Assembly (NCBI GenBank): GCA_036873755.1
Contig: JAVTVY010037258.1
Location: 62,001-126,000, forward strand
Direction of reading: 5' to 3'
From: Hanleya hanleyi
Taxonomy: Eukaryota > Mollusca > Polyplacophora > Lepidopleurida > Hanleyidae
Length of the DNA: 64,000 nucleotides
Below are positions 9,481 through 21,249 of the stretch, piece after piece. Below the pieces are notes generated by a model. That model was not told where the DNA came from. It did not search any database and was given only the letters and a program-made list of their open reading frames with translations. The translations under genes and the position numbers were made by a program. Every line of letters starts with the position of its first letter. Positions within the stretch are counted from its first letter, which is position 1.

Positions 9481-12110
9481 GGTTAACTGCCAATAGTTTC
9501 TCCCTCATCTTTGACAGCTTCCGGAACTTGGATACAACAATTTCTTCCTCATCTTTGATGACTTCCTTTCCTCACTTTAGTATCATCTCCCTTGAATACA
9601 CCAATTTCTCCCTCATATATCTCATTATTTCCTTCTTGAAGTTTACTATCATCTCTCTTGCATGGATACAACAATTTCTTCTTCATCTCTGACTTCCTTC
9701 TTGAACTTTAGTATCATCTCTCTTGGATAAAATGATAAAATAATAAATAAATAAATAAATAATGAAATCTCCCTCATCTATGAGATGAATTCCTTCTTGA
9801 CTTTAGTATCATCTCCCTTTGATACAATAATTTCTTCCTCATCACTGATAACTTTGTTCCTGAACTTTAGCATCATCTCACTCGGATGCAATACTTTCTT
9901 TCTCATCTCTGATAAATTCATTTGTAAACTTTAGTAACATCTCACTTGGATACAATAATTTCTCTCTCATCTCTGATGAATTCCTTCTTGACTTTAGTAT
10001 CATCTCCGTTGGATACAATAATTTTTCTCTCATCTCTGATAACTTCTTTCTGAACTTTAGTATCATCTCATTCGGATACAATAATTTATTCCTCATCTCT
10101 GATGAATTCCTTCTTGAACTTTAGCATCATCTCACACGGATACAATAATTTCTTCTTCTTCCCTGATGAATTCCTTCTTGAACTTTAGCATCATATCACA
10201 TGGATACAATAATTTCTTCTTCATCTCTGTGACTTCCTTACTGAAATTTAGTATCGTATAACTTGGATACAATAATTTATTCCTCATCTCTGATGAATTC
10301 CTTCTTGAACTTTAGCATCATCTCACACGGATACAATAATTTCTTTTTCATCTCTGATGAATTCCTTCTTGAACTTTAGCATCATCTCACTTGGATACAA
10401 TAATTTCTTCTTCATCTCTGACTTCCTTCCCGAAATTTAGTATCATCTCTCCTGGCTACAACAATTTCTTCCTCGCTGATGACTTCCTTTCTCAACCTCA
10501 CTTGGATACAGTAATTTCTTCCTCATCTCCGATAACTTCATTTCTGAACTTACAGCATCTCACTTGGATTCAAGTTCAGAAATGAAATTGTCATATAGAT
10601 GAGGAAGAAATTGTTGTATTCAAGTAAAATGATACTTAGGTTTAGCAAGGAAGTCATCAAAGAAATTCTTGCATCCAAGTGCAGATGATACTAAAGTACG
10701 GGAAGGACGTCATCAAATTAAGATGGGGAAGAAATTGTTTTATCAACGTAAGATGGTACTAAAGTTCAGGAAGGTATTCATCAGTGATGAGGGAGAATTT
10801 TTTGTATCCTAGTCAGATGATACTAAAGTTCGGGAAGCAAGTCAACAGTGATGAGGAAGAAATTGTTCTATCCGAGGGAAATTATACAAGAGTTGAGAAA
10901 GGAAGTCAACAGTGATGCGGAAGAAATTGTTGCATCCAGTTGAGATGATAGTAAAATTCAGGAAGGAAGTCATAGGTGATGAGGAGAAAATTATTGTATC
11001 CAAATGAGATGCTACCAAAGTCTAGAGAGTTATCAGATGAGTGAGAAATAATTGTATCCAAGGAAGATGATACGAAAGTTTCAGAGATGAGGAAAAACAA
11101 TTCTTGCATGCAAGTGACATCCAAGAAGGACTCTCTTATAATTTCTTATAACTTCCTTCCCGGACTTTGATAGCATCTCATTTGGATATAATCATTTCTT
11201 CCTCATCACTGACTGCCTTCTCGAACTTCAGTATCATCTCACCTGGATACAATAATTTCTTCTTCATCTCTGAATGACTTCCTACCCGAACTTTTAGTAT
11301 CATCTGACTAGGATACAACAATTACTTTCCCATCTTTGATGACTTCCTTCCCGCACTTGGATGCAAGAATTTCTCCATCATCTCTGACTAAACCTAAGTA
11401 TCATTTCTCCCTCATCTCTCATGAATTCCTTCTTGAACTTTATCATCTCACTTGGATATCATCTTCTTTAATATCAACTCCCGTGGATACAACAATTTGA
11501 CTTCCTTCTTGAACTTTGGTAACATCTCACTCGTATTTCTTTCTCATCTCTGACAACTTTATTTCTGAACTTTAGTATCATCTCAATTGGATACAATAAT
11601 TTCCCTCTCATCTCTGATAAATTTCTTGCATCCAAGTGACATTCAAGAAGGACTCTCTTATAATTTCTTATAACTTCCTTCTCGGACTTTGATAGCATCT
11701 CACTTGGATATAATCATTTCTTCCTCATCACTGACTGCCTTCTCGAACTTTAGTATCATCTCACTTCGATACAATAATTTCTTCCTCATCTCTGAATGAC
11801 TTCCTACCCGAACTTTTAGTATCATCTGACTAGGATACAACAATTACTTCCCCATCTTTGATGACGTCCTTCCCGCACTTGGATGCAAGAATTTCTCCTT
11901 CATCTCTGACTAAACATCATCTCATTCGTATTTCTTCCTCATTTCTGACAACTTCATTTCTATAATAATAATAATAATAATAATAAACTTTATTTTAACT
12001 CGATAGCCTCAATAGGACAATGTGCCTCTTTTCATGAGGGTCGATTTCTGAACTTTAGTATCATCTCAATTGGATACAATAATTTCCCTCTCATCGCTCA
12101 TAAATTTCTT
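9480..12110. repeat. Degenerate ~64-bp minisatellite with an inverted central block
   Basis: The recurring + strand text contains TTTAGTATCATCTCACTTGG, then TACAATAATTTCTTCC, then TCATCTCTGATGAATTCC. Spacing is close to 64 bp with many indels, and there are perhaps 40 copies. From ~10569 to ~11110 the unit is read in reverse complement, then the forward orientation resumes. A ~270-bp segment at 11125-11396 is repeated at 11644-11915. The short ORFs here are repeat artefacts. Confidence 0.8.
11963..12045 (-). mobile_element. Short retroposon 3' end with (ATT)n tail
   Basis: Read on the minus strand, an ~60-bp body ends in TCGAGTTAAAATAAAGTTT followed by (ATT)n. The flanks carry the same 6-mer ATTTCT, which also occurs uninterrupted in other copies of the surrounding minisatellite. 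It is therefore a severely 5'-truncated SINE or LINE insertion with a probable target-site duplication. Confidence 0.6.
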
Positions 12111-12149
12111 CCTCGGATAATCTCTTCCTGAACATTTAGATTTTTCCCC

Positions 12150-12388
12150 ATCACCGGAAGTGACGTCATCACCGGAAGTGACGTCGCTCACCGGAAGTGA
12201 CGTCACTCGCCGCTGGTGAGTCATTAGCGTACCAACTATTATCGCCCTCAGTTCCTATTACCCTGGACACATTATCAGCCCGGCAGTACAGCACGAGGTC
12301 ACCCATCCAAGTCTTGACCGGGCTCAAAGTCGCTTAACTTCGGTGATTTTAGGAGAACCGGTGTGTTCAACATGATATGCCGTATCAG
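12150..12388 (-). mobile_element. 5S rRNA-derived SINE (SINE3-like)
   Basis: The minus-strand head (12388 down to ~12281) is clearly 5S-like: TACGGCATATCATGTTGAAC at the 5' end, the box A region AAGTTAAGCG, and the box C core CTTGGATGGGTGACC. It is about 108 bp against ~120 for 5S, with a gap near the 3' helix. The body continues GTGTCCAGGGTAATAGGAAC, matching the SINE at 62985-63125, and then three CCGGAAGTGACGTC repeats (12153-12205). An isolated 5S pseudogene is the alternative, but the shared body favours a SINE using the 5S internal Pol III promoter. Confidence 0.75.
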
Positions 12389-12719
12389 GGATCCTTCAAA
12401 AGTCACAGTGAAACATACAGCCAAGGGTTCCCGATGGGCATGACAGTGCACTCGCTGAGCCATCAATAAATATTAAAAAAATAATTATAAATCAAATTTT
12501 CATCAGAATTCGGTCAGCTCAGAACTTGCTGGTAACAATGCGAAAATGCACGTTCATGCCAAAAATCAAGGTTCTAATGCCAACGGTTCTCCTTATTTTG
12601 CTGACGAAAGGATTCGGATGGACTGACTCACTGACTCACTGACTCACTCAATCATTACCGGACAATTTACAAATGGTAGCCTACTTCGTAGAAATATCAG
12701 GTAACATTCTGGAGAGCGG
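12389..12719. other. No gene; short (CTGA)n tract
   Basis: Low-complexity DNA with ACTGACTCACTGACTCACTG near 12623-12645. Nothing coding is seen. Confidence 0.5.
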
Positions 12720-13955
12720 CATCATTTATATCAGTAAGTATTTACCAAGATGGCGTTAACATATTCTGTCTTATTAGTTATATCCGAGTACATGTACCAA
12801 GACGACTTTAACATATTCTGTGTTATTAGTTATATCAGAGAACATCTACCAAAATGGTATTAACATATTCTACGTTATCAGCGAAATCAGAGAACATCTA
12901 GCAAGAGGACGTTAACATTGTCTTATCAATGATACAAAGGAACACCCACCATGATAACGTTAACATATGCTGCCTTATCAGCTTTATCAGAGAACATCTA
13001 CCAAGATGAGGTTATCATACTCTGTCTTAATTATATCAGAGAACATCCACTAAGATTAGGTTAACATATTCTGTCGGATTGGTTATACCAGAGAACATCT
13101 ACCAAGAGGACGTTAACATTTTCTGTCCTATCAGTTATATCAGGGAGTATTTAACCAAGAAAACTTGAACATATTCCATCTTATCAGTTATATCAGGTAA
13201 CATTTACCAAGATGACGTTAACATTCTATCTTATCAGTTATATCAGAGAACATCTAGCGTCAACGTATTCTGTCTTATCGATTTTAGAACATCTACCGTT
13301 AACGTATATTTAACATTTTGTATTATCAGTTATATCAGAGAACATCTACCGTCAACGTATTCTGTCATAACGATTATATCAGAACATCTACCTTTAATAT
13401 ATTATGTCTTATCAGTTATATCAGATAATATCCACCAAGAAAACGTTAACATATTCCGTCTTATCAGTTATATCAGGGAACATCTACCAAGAGAACGCTG
13501 ATATATTCTGTCTTATCAATTATATCAGAGAACATCTACCAAGATGACGTTAACATATTCTCTCTTATTGGTTATACCAGAGAGCATCTACCAAGAGGAA
13601 ATATTATTATAATATCCACCAAGAAAACGTTAACATATTCTGTCTTATCAGTAATATCAGAGAACATGTACCAAGAGAACGCTAACATATTCGGTCTTAT
13701 CAGTTATATCGGCGAACATCTACCAAGAAAACGTTAACATATTCTGTCTTATCGGTTATATTAGGGAACATCTACCAAGAGAACTCTAATATATTCTGTC
13801 TTATCAATTAAATCAGAGAACATCTACCAAGATGACGTTAACATATTCTGTCTTATCAATTTTATCAGAGAGCATATACCAAGAGAACGTTAACAATTTC
13901 TGTCTTATCAATCATACCAGAGAACATCTACCAAGAGAAAGCTAACGCTATCACG
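12720..13955 (-). repeat. Decayed ~52-bp satellite array, inverted relative of the 63-bp satellite
   Basis: The + strand unit runs GAGAACATCTACCAAGATGA, then CGTTAACATATTCTGTC, then TTATCAGTTATATCA, repeating every ~52 bp for about 23 copies with indels. Its reverse complement aligns along its length with the 63-bp monomer of the next array, except for an 11-bp segment (CGAACAGAATA) present only in the latter. It is thus the same family in opposite orientation and more diverged. Confidence 0.75.
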
Positions 13956-14384
13956 AAAACGGCCCCATGCTAGGTCTCCGCAATCATATCAGCAGATCGG
14001 TAAATCTCTGTGTCTTATCAGTCATATCCATCAGCAGAGAGGTCGTCTGTTCCTGTCCCATCAATGATATTGTATATTGTATTGTATTTCGTAATAATGA
14101 TGTTATGCAGTGTATCACGCGAGCGCTCATATATTTTATCGATTAATTACTTTTGTTACCGCGGAAACGCCAGTGGTGGCGTTTTCAATTGAAATTTCAA
14201 AGTTGGCCGATCGCTTCCATAGTTCACTGATTTGGGGAGCCATTTAGTGGCTGTAGCAGGTATATTTGAAAAAGTGACTAATTGAAAAAAATGACAGCAA
14301 TCTGGTGGTTTTCGGAGTTAAAAATTACTCCAGTTGTGTTGGACATGCCATTAGATATGTCATCAAGGGTCCAATTTTCGTTAT

Positions 14385-17300
14385 TTTTCCGGTGGATGAT
14401 TCTCGATATAACTGACAGAACAGAATAAGACAGGGACATATGACCAACGTGCTGGTGGATGCTGTCTAACATAACTGACAGAACAGAGTAAGACTGGCAC
14501 ATATGGCCGTGCTCCTGGTGAATGTTTCCTGTTATAACTGATCGAACAGAATAAGACAGGGACATATGACCAACGTGCTGGTGGATGCTGTCTAACATAA
14601 CTGACAGAACAGAGTAAGACTGGCACATATGGCCGTTCTCCTGGTGAATGTTTCCTGTTATAACTGATCGAACAGAATAAGACAGGGACATATGACCAAC
14701 GTGCTGGTGGATGCTGTCTAACATAACTGACAGAACAGAGTAAGACTGGCACATATGGCCGTTCTCCTGGTGAATGTTTCCTGTTATAACTGATAGAACA
14801 GAATAAGACAGGGACATATGACCAACGTGCTGGTGGATGCTGTCTAACATAACTGACAGAACAGAGTAAGACTGGCACATATGGCCGTTCTCCTGGTGAA
14901 TGTTTCCTGTTATAACTGATAGAACAGAATAAGACAGGGACATATGACCAACGTGCTGGTGGATGTTGTCTAACATAACTGACAGAACAGAGTAAGACTG
15001 GCGCATATGGCCGTTCTCCTGGTGAATGTTTCCTGTTATAACTGATAGAACAGAATAAGACAGGGACATATGACCAACGTGCTGGTGGATGCTGTCTAAC
15101 ATAACTGACAGAACAGAGTAAGACTGGCACATATGGCCGTTCTCCTGGTGAATGTTTCCTGTTATAACTGATCGAACAGAATAAGACAGGGACATATGAC
15201 CAACGTGCTGGTGGATGCTGTCTAACATAACTGACAGAACAGAGTAAGACTGGCACATATGGCCGTTCTCCTGGTGAATGTTTCCTGTTATAACTGATCG
15301 AACAGAATAAGACAGGGACATATGACCAACGTGCTGGTGGATGCTGTCTAACATAACTGACAGAACAGAGTAAGACTGGCACATATGGCCGTTCTCCTGG
15401 TGAATGTTTCCTGTTATAACTGATCGAACAGAATAGGACAGGGACATATGACCAACGTGCTGGTCGATGCTGTCTAACATAACTGACAGAACAGAGTAAG
15501 ACTGGCACATATGGCCGTTCTCCTGGTGAATGTTTCCTGTTATAACTGATCGAACAGAATAAGACAGGGACATATGACCAACGTGCTGGTGGATGCTGTC
15601 TAACATAACTGACAGAACAGAGTAAGACTGGCACATATGGCCGTTCTCCCGTGAATGTTTCCTGTTATAACTGATAGAACAGAATAGACAGGGACATATG
15701 ACCAACGTGCTGGTGGATGCTGTCTAACATAACTGACAGAACAGAGTAAGACTGGCACATATGGCCGTTCTCCCGGTGAATGTTTCCGTTATAACTGGAT
15801 GTAGAACAGAATAAGACAGGCTTGCAGACCAACGTGCTGGTGGATGTCTAACATAACTGACAGAACAGGCGCAAGACTGGCACATATGGCCGTTCTCCTG
15901 GTGAATGTTTCTGTTATAACTGATCGAACAGAATAAGACAGGGACATATGACCAACGTGCTGGTGGATGCTGTCTAACATAACTGACAGAACAGAGTAAG
16001 ACTGGCACATATGGCCGTTCTCCTGGTGAATGTTTCCTGTTATAACTGATAGAACAGAATAAGACAGGGACATATGACCAACGTGCTGGTGGATGCTGTC
16101 TAACATAACTGACAGAACAGAGTAAGACTGGCACATATGGCCGTTCTCCTGGTGAATGTTTCCTGTTATAACTGATCGAACAGAATAAGACAGGGACATA
16201 TAACCAACGTGCTGGTGGATGCTGTCTAACATAACTGACAGAACAGAGTAAGACTGGCACATATGGCCGTTCTCCTGGTGAATGTTTCCTGTTATAACTG
16301 ATAGAACAGAATAAGACAGGGACATATGACCAACGTGCTGGTGGATGCTGTCTAACATAACTGACAGAACAGAGTAAGACTGGCACATATGGCCGTTCTC
16401 CTGGTGAATGTTTCCTGTTATAGCTGATAGAACAGAATAAGACAGGGACATATGACCAACGTGCTGGTGGATGCTGTCTAACATAACTGACAGAACAGAG
16501 GAAGACTGGCACATATGGCCGTTCTCCTGGTGAATGTTTCCTGTTATAACTGATCGAACAGAATAAGACAGGGACATATGACCAACGTGCTGGTGGATGC
16601 TGTCTAACATAACTGACAGAACAGAGTAAGACTGGCACATATGACCGTTCTCCTGGTGAATGTTTCCTGTTATAACTGATAGAACAGAATAAGACAGGGA
16701 CATATGACCAACGTGCTGGTGGATGCTGTCTAACATAACTGACAGAACAGAGTAAGACTGGCACATATGGCCGTTCTCCTGGTGAATGTTTCCTGTTATA
16801 ACTGATCGAACAGAATAAGACAGGGACATATGACCAACGTGCTGGTGGATGCTGTCTAACATAACTGACAGAACAGAGTAAGACTGGCACATATGGCCGT
16901 TCTCCTGGTGAATGTTTCCTGTTATAACTGGTAGAACAGAATAGGACAGGGACATATGACCAACGTGCTGGTGGATGCTGTCTAACATAACTGACAGAAC
17001 AGAGTAAGACTGGCACATATGGCCGTTCTCCTGGTGAATGTTTCCTGTTATAACTGATCGAACAGAATAAGACAGGGACATATGACCAACGTGCTGGTGG
17101 ATGCTGCCTAACATAACTGACAGAACAGAGTAAGACCGGGCGCCGATATGGCCGTTCTCCTGGTGAATGTTTCGTTATAACTGATCGAACAGAATAAGAC
17201 AGGACATATGACCAACGTGCTGGTGGATGCTGTCTAACATAACTGACAGAACAGAGTAAGACTGGCACATATGGCCGTTCTCCTGGTGAATGTTTCCTGT

Positions 17301-19130
17301 TATAACTGATCGAACAGAATAAGACAGGGACATATTCCCAACGTGCTGGTGGATGCTGTCTAACATAACTGACAGAACAGAGTAAGACTGGCACATATGG
17401 CCGTTCTCCTGGTGAATGTTTCCTGTTATAACTGATCGAACAGAATAAGACAGGGACATATGACCAACGTGCTGGTGGATGCTGTCTAACATAACTGACA
17501 GAACAGAGTAAGACTGGCACATATGGCCGTTCTCCTGGTGAATGTTTCCTGTTATAGCTGATAGAACAGAATAAGACAGGGACATATGACCAACGTGCTG
17601 GTGGATGCTGTCTAACATAACTGACAGAACAGAGAAGACTGGCACATATGGCCGTTCTCCTGGTGAATGTTTCCTGTTATAACTGATAGAACAGAATAAG
17701 ACAGGGACATATGACCAACGTGCTGGTGGATGCTGTCTAACATAACTGACAGAACAGAGTAAGACTGGCGCATATGGCCGTTCTCCTGGTGAATGTTTCC
17801 TGTTATAACTGATAGAACAGAATAAGACAGGGACATATGACCAACGTGCTGGTGGATGCTGTCTAACATAACTGACAGAACAGAGTAAGACTGGCACATA
17901 TGGCCGTTCTCCTGGTGAATGTTTCCTGTTATAACTGATCGAACAGAATAAGACAGGGACATATGACCAACGTGCTGGTGGATGCTGTCTAACATAACTG
18001 ACAGAACAGAGTAAGACTGGCACATATGGCCGTTCTCCTGGTGAATGTTTCCTGTTATAACTGATCGAACAGAATAAGACAGGGACATATGACCAACGTG
18101 CTGGTGGATGCTGTCTAACATAACTGACAGAACAGAGTAAGACTGGCACATATGGCCGTTCTCCTGGTGAATGTTTCCTGTTATAACTGATAGAACAGAA
18201 TAAGACAGGGACATATGACCAACGTGCTGGTGGATGCTGTCTAACATAACTGACAGAACAGAGTAAGACTGGCACATATGGCCGTTCTCCTGGTGAATGT
18301 TTCCTGTTATAACTGATCGAACAGAATAAGACAGGGACATATGACCAACGTGCTGGTGGATGCTGTCTAACATAACTGACAGAACAGAGTAAGACTGGCA
18401 CATATGGCCGTTCTCCTGGTGAATGTTTCCTGTTATAACTGATCGAACAGAATAAGACAGGGACATATGACCAACGTGCTGGTGGATGCTGTCTAACATA
18501 ACTGACAGAACAGAGTAAGACTGGCACATATGGCCGTTCTCCTGGTGAATGTTTCCTGTTATAACTGATCGAACAGAATAGGACAGGGACATATGACCAA
18601 CGTGCTGGTCGATGCTGTCTAACATAACTGACAGAACAGAGTAAGACTGGCACATATGGCCGTTCTCCTGGTGAATGTTTCCTGTTATAACTGATCGAAC
18701 AGAATAAGACAGGGACATATGACCAACGTGCTGGTGGATGCTGTCTAACATAACTGACAGAACAGAGTAAGACTGGCACATATGGCCGTTCTCCTGGTGA
18801 ATGTTTCCTGTTATAACTGATCGAACAGAATAAGACAGGGACATATGACCAACGTGCTGGTGGATGCTGTCTAACATAACTGACAGAACAGAGTAAGACT
18901 GGCACATATGGCCGTTCTCCTGGTGAATGTTTCCTGTTATAACTGATCGAACAGAATAAGACAGGGACATATGACCAACGTGCTGGTGGATGCTGTCTAA
19001 CATAACTGACAGAACAGAGTAAGACTGGCACATATGGCCGTTCTCCTGGTGAATGTTTCCTGTTATAACTGATCGAACAGAATAAGACAGGGATATATGA
19101 CCGTTCTCCTGATGAATGTTTCCTGTTATA
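14385..19130 (-). repeat. 126-bp dimeric higher-order satellite array (2 x 63 bp), about 38 copies
   Basis: Two diverged 63-bp monomers alternate: one contains GACTGGCACATATGGCCG and GTGAATGTTTCCTG, the other GGGACATATGACCAACGTG and GTGGATGCTGTCTAAC. Dimers are near-identical, with single-base variants (ATCGAAC/ATAGAAC, GGTGG/GGTCG). Since 63 is a multiple of 3 and there are no stops, two minus-strand frames stay open for hundreds of codons, giving 42-residue peptide repeats. I treat these as non-coding: two frames are equally open, the peptides lack protein-like features, and reading breaks wherever one base is lost (e.g. 15650-15890, 17130-17200). Confidence 0.9.
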
Positions 19131-19965
19131 ACTGATCGCACAGAATAAGACAGAGACATGTGACCGTTCTCCTGGGGGATGTTGTCTGCTATAAGTGATC
19201 GAACAGAATAAGACAGGGATAAATGACCGTTCTACTGGTGGATGATGTCCCATATAACTGACAGAACAGAAGACAGGGATATATGAGCGTTCAGCTGGTT
19301 GATGTTGTTTGATAAACGACAGAAACGTTTTCAGTTTTGATGGTGGATGATGTATAATATGACTGCGAGGAGGGACTGTATGGCCTTTCTCCTGGTGGAT
19401 GTTTTCTGATTTAATGATAAAATATAGTACGTTACCGTTTTCCCGGTGGATACTGCCTGATATAACTGACAAGAAAAAGAAGAAGAAAAAAAACAACCCC
19501 AAAAAAAAACAGGAAAACATGACCGTTCTGCTGGTGGATGTCTGATATACATGAGTATATTCTGCTGGTGCGTGTTTTCTGATATAACTGATAGAACAGA
19601 GATATATGACCGTTCCGCTGGTGGATGATGTCTGATATCACGGACAGAACAGAATAAGAAAGGGACATATGGCCGATCGGCTGGTGGATGTTGTCTGACA
19701 TAACTGACAGAACATAATAAGACAGGGACATATGACCGTTCTCCTGGTGGATGTTGTCTGATATAACTGGTGTTTATTGCCTGTTATAATCGAATACCCG
19801 TCCGTTTTACTGGTGGATGTTGTATGTTGTAACTGATAAAACAGAAAATGTTACCTTTTTCCCGGATGATGTTGCTTGATATAACTGAAAAAGTTAGGAA
19901 CTTATGACCGTTCTGCTGGTCGATGTTGGATATAATATGTCTAACTGAAATTTGAGCCTTTGCCA
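19131..19965 (-). repeat. Diverged edge monomers of the 63-bp satellite
   Basis: The ~63-bp unit continues with much lower identity and variable length (words such as GACCGTTCTCCTGGTGGATG and TGATATAACTGACAG), with an A-rich insertion at 19470-19515. Decay increases towards 19965, as expected at the edge of an array homogenised from its centre. Confidence 0.8.
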
Positions 19966-20534
19966 TATTTTTTCTGTTCTTGCCTAAATTATTAAAGACA
20001 ATGTACCGAGCCGGTGATGGTTAAAACGTTATGTATATATCATTTGGACAGGGCCCATCTTCATGCACAAGCCAGTCGATTTCACCGATCAGTAATTCGG
20101 CTTGTGTATGAAGATGGACAGGACAAGGTCCCAGACAAAATGTGAAGAACTATGCTGCTATGTATGCATGTATGTATGTGTGTTCCAGACAAATGTACAG
20201 CACTATGCTATTTAACAGGATTACCGTCACGTGATACAGTTTTTACACTTGCCTATTCTACTACTCATGGACCATTGTTCTAATATATGGCAAGGCAAGA
20301 AAACATATATTTCTACAACTGCAGATAATCAATCAAGCAAAAATGCATTGCAATGCTTACAAGATAAACATTGACTTAATGGGACAAAATGATACAATGA
20401 TTCATACAATCGGTAATCGAAATACGTTATTCGTATGACAGTCATCATCAATTCCAAGATCAATATGACTGGGACGACGAAATTTAATTAAGGATTGACT
20501 TTCGCATTTTGCAGATTCATCGGGGTATAAACTG
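19966..20534. other. No gene; contains a foldback hairpin
   Basis: Apart from the hairpin at 20055-20117 and a short TGTATG-rich tract near 20165, nothing is recognised. Confidence 0.5.
20055..20117. repeat. Foldback hairpin, 19-bp arms with one mismatch
   Basis: CCATCTTCATGCACAAGCC (20055-20073) pairs with GGCTTGTGTATGAAGATGG (20099-20117), with a 25-base loop. The arm sequence is shared with the hairpin at 8324-8409. Confidence 0.75.
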
Positions 20535-21246
20535 TCAAATGATGTGGTTCAAGCTGTGTGAACTTGCGAGCTTGCGAGCACAGTTCACAAGTATTTCAGT
20601 TAAGGTTTGTGCTGCTGGACACACTTCAAGTATTTTTTGCAGAAGTAGGTTTCGAAGACGTTGTAAAGCAGGACATTTCATAATAAAGTGGAACTCATCT
20701 TCAACAGCCAGTTGACAGTGTCGACAAATCCTATCTATTTTTTTTATACCGACCCGTTTCTATTTCTAGACGGTGGGCACATATTCGTAATTTGCATATG
20801 GTCTGTCGAAAGTTTGAGTTCTTAATTGTTTGCAAATAATCAGCCATTTGGTACTCACCATATATATGTTTATAGTACAAATTTTTTTCTGATTCTTGAA
20901 GTTTTGTTTGAAAGTGTTTAATGTACTCATTTTGAAAAGTTTTCTTCAAATTTAATATTTGCGTTTTGGTAATTATTGTATCGTGCAATGACTCCTGTCC
21001 ACATTATGTTTTCTAGCATATCATAAGTATATCTATACGAACTACTGTTGACTTTTTGCAGTGATTTATTGTACTTAACAGCATCTATTAAGAGCGTTCT
21101 TTCAAGGGGCAAATTTTCCAGGCAATTTGCATACTTCACAATTGATAAATTCACATCGGCAATATGTGCAGCGACCTAGTTCACATTTACCAGCGATATT
21201 TGTTGTATTTTTACTAACTTGCAAGTTTAGTTTACAGAATCTGTTA
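20535..21246 (-). pseudogene. LINE ORF2 C-terminal fragment (reverse transcriptase tail and zinc knuckle)
   Basis: The minus strand reads, across at least one frameshift, pieces typical of the C-terminus of invertebrate non-LTR retrotransposon ORF2: RFCKLNLQV, GKCELGRCTY, LRICAHRLEIETGRY, then ICRHC...EDEFHFIMKCP. The last is the C-x2-C...H-x4-C knuckle with the common EDEFHF signature. The frame switches between ~20731 and ~20700, and the reading ends at a TGA at 20535-20537. The catalytic RT domain is absent. The fragment is cut at ~21247 by the start of the palindromic-satellite module. Confidence 0.7.
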
Positions 21247-21249
21247 TGT

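Noticed and set aside
12281..12388. Functional 5S rRNA gene
   Set aside because: About 11 bases are missing in the 3' half, several helix positions differ, and it is joined to a SINE body found elsewhere.
14278..19520. Long minus-strand ORFs of 417-781 codons with 42-residue repeats
   Set aside because: They are frame readings of the 126-bp satellite; two overlapping frames are equally open and indels break both, so no repetitive protein gene is supported.
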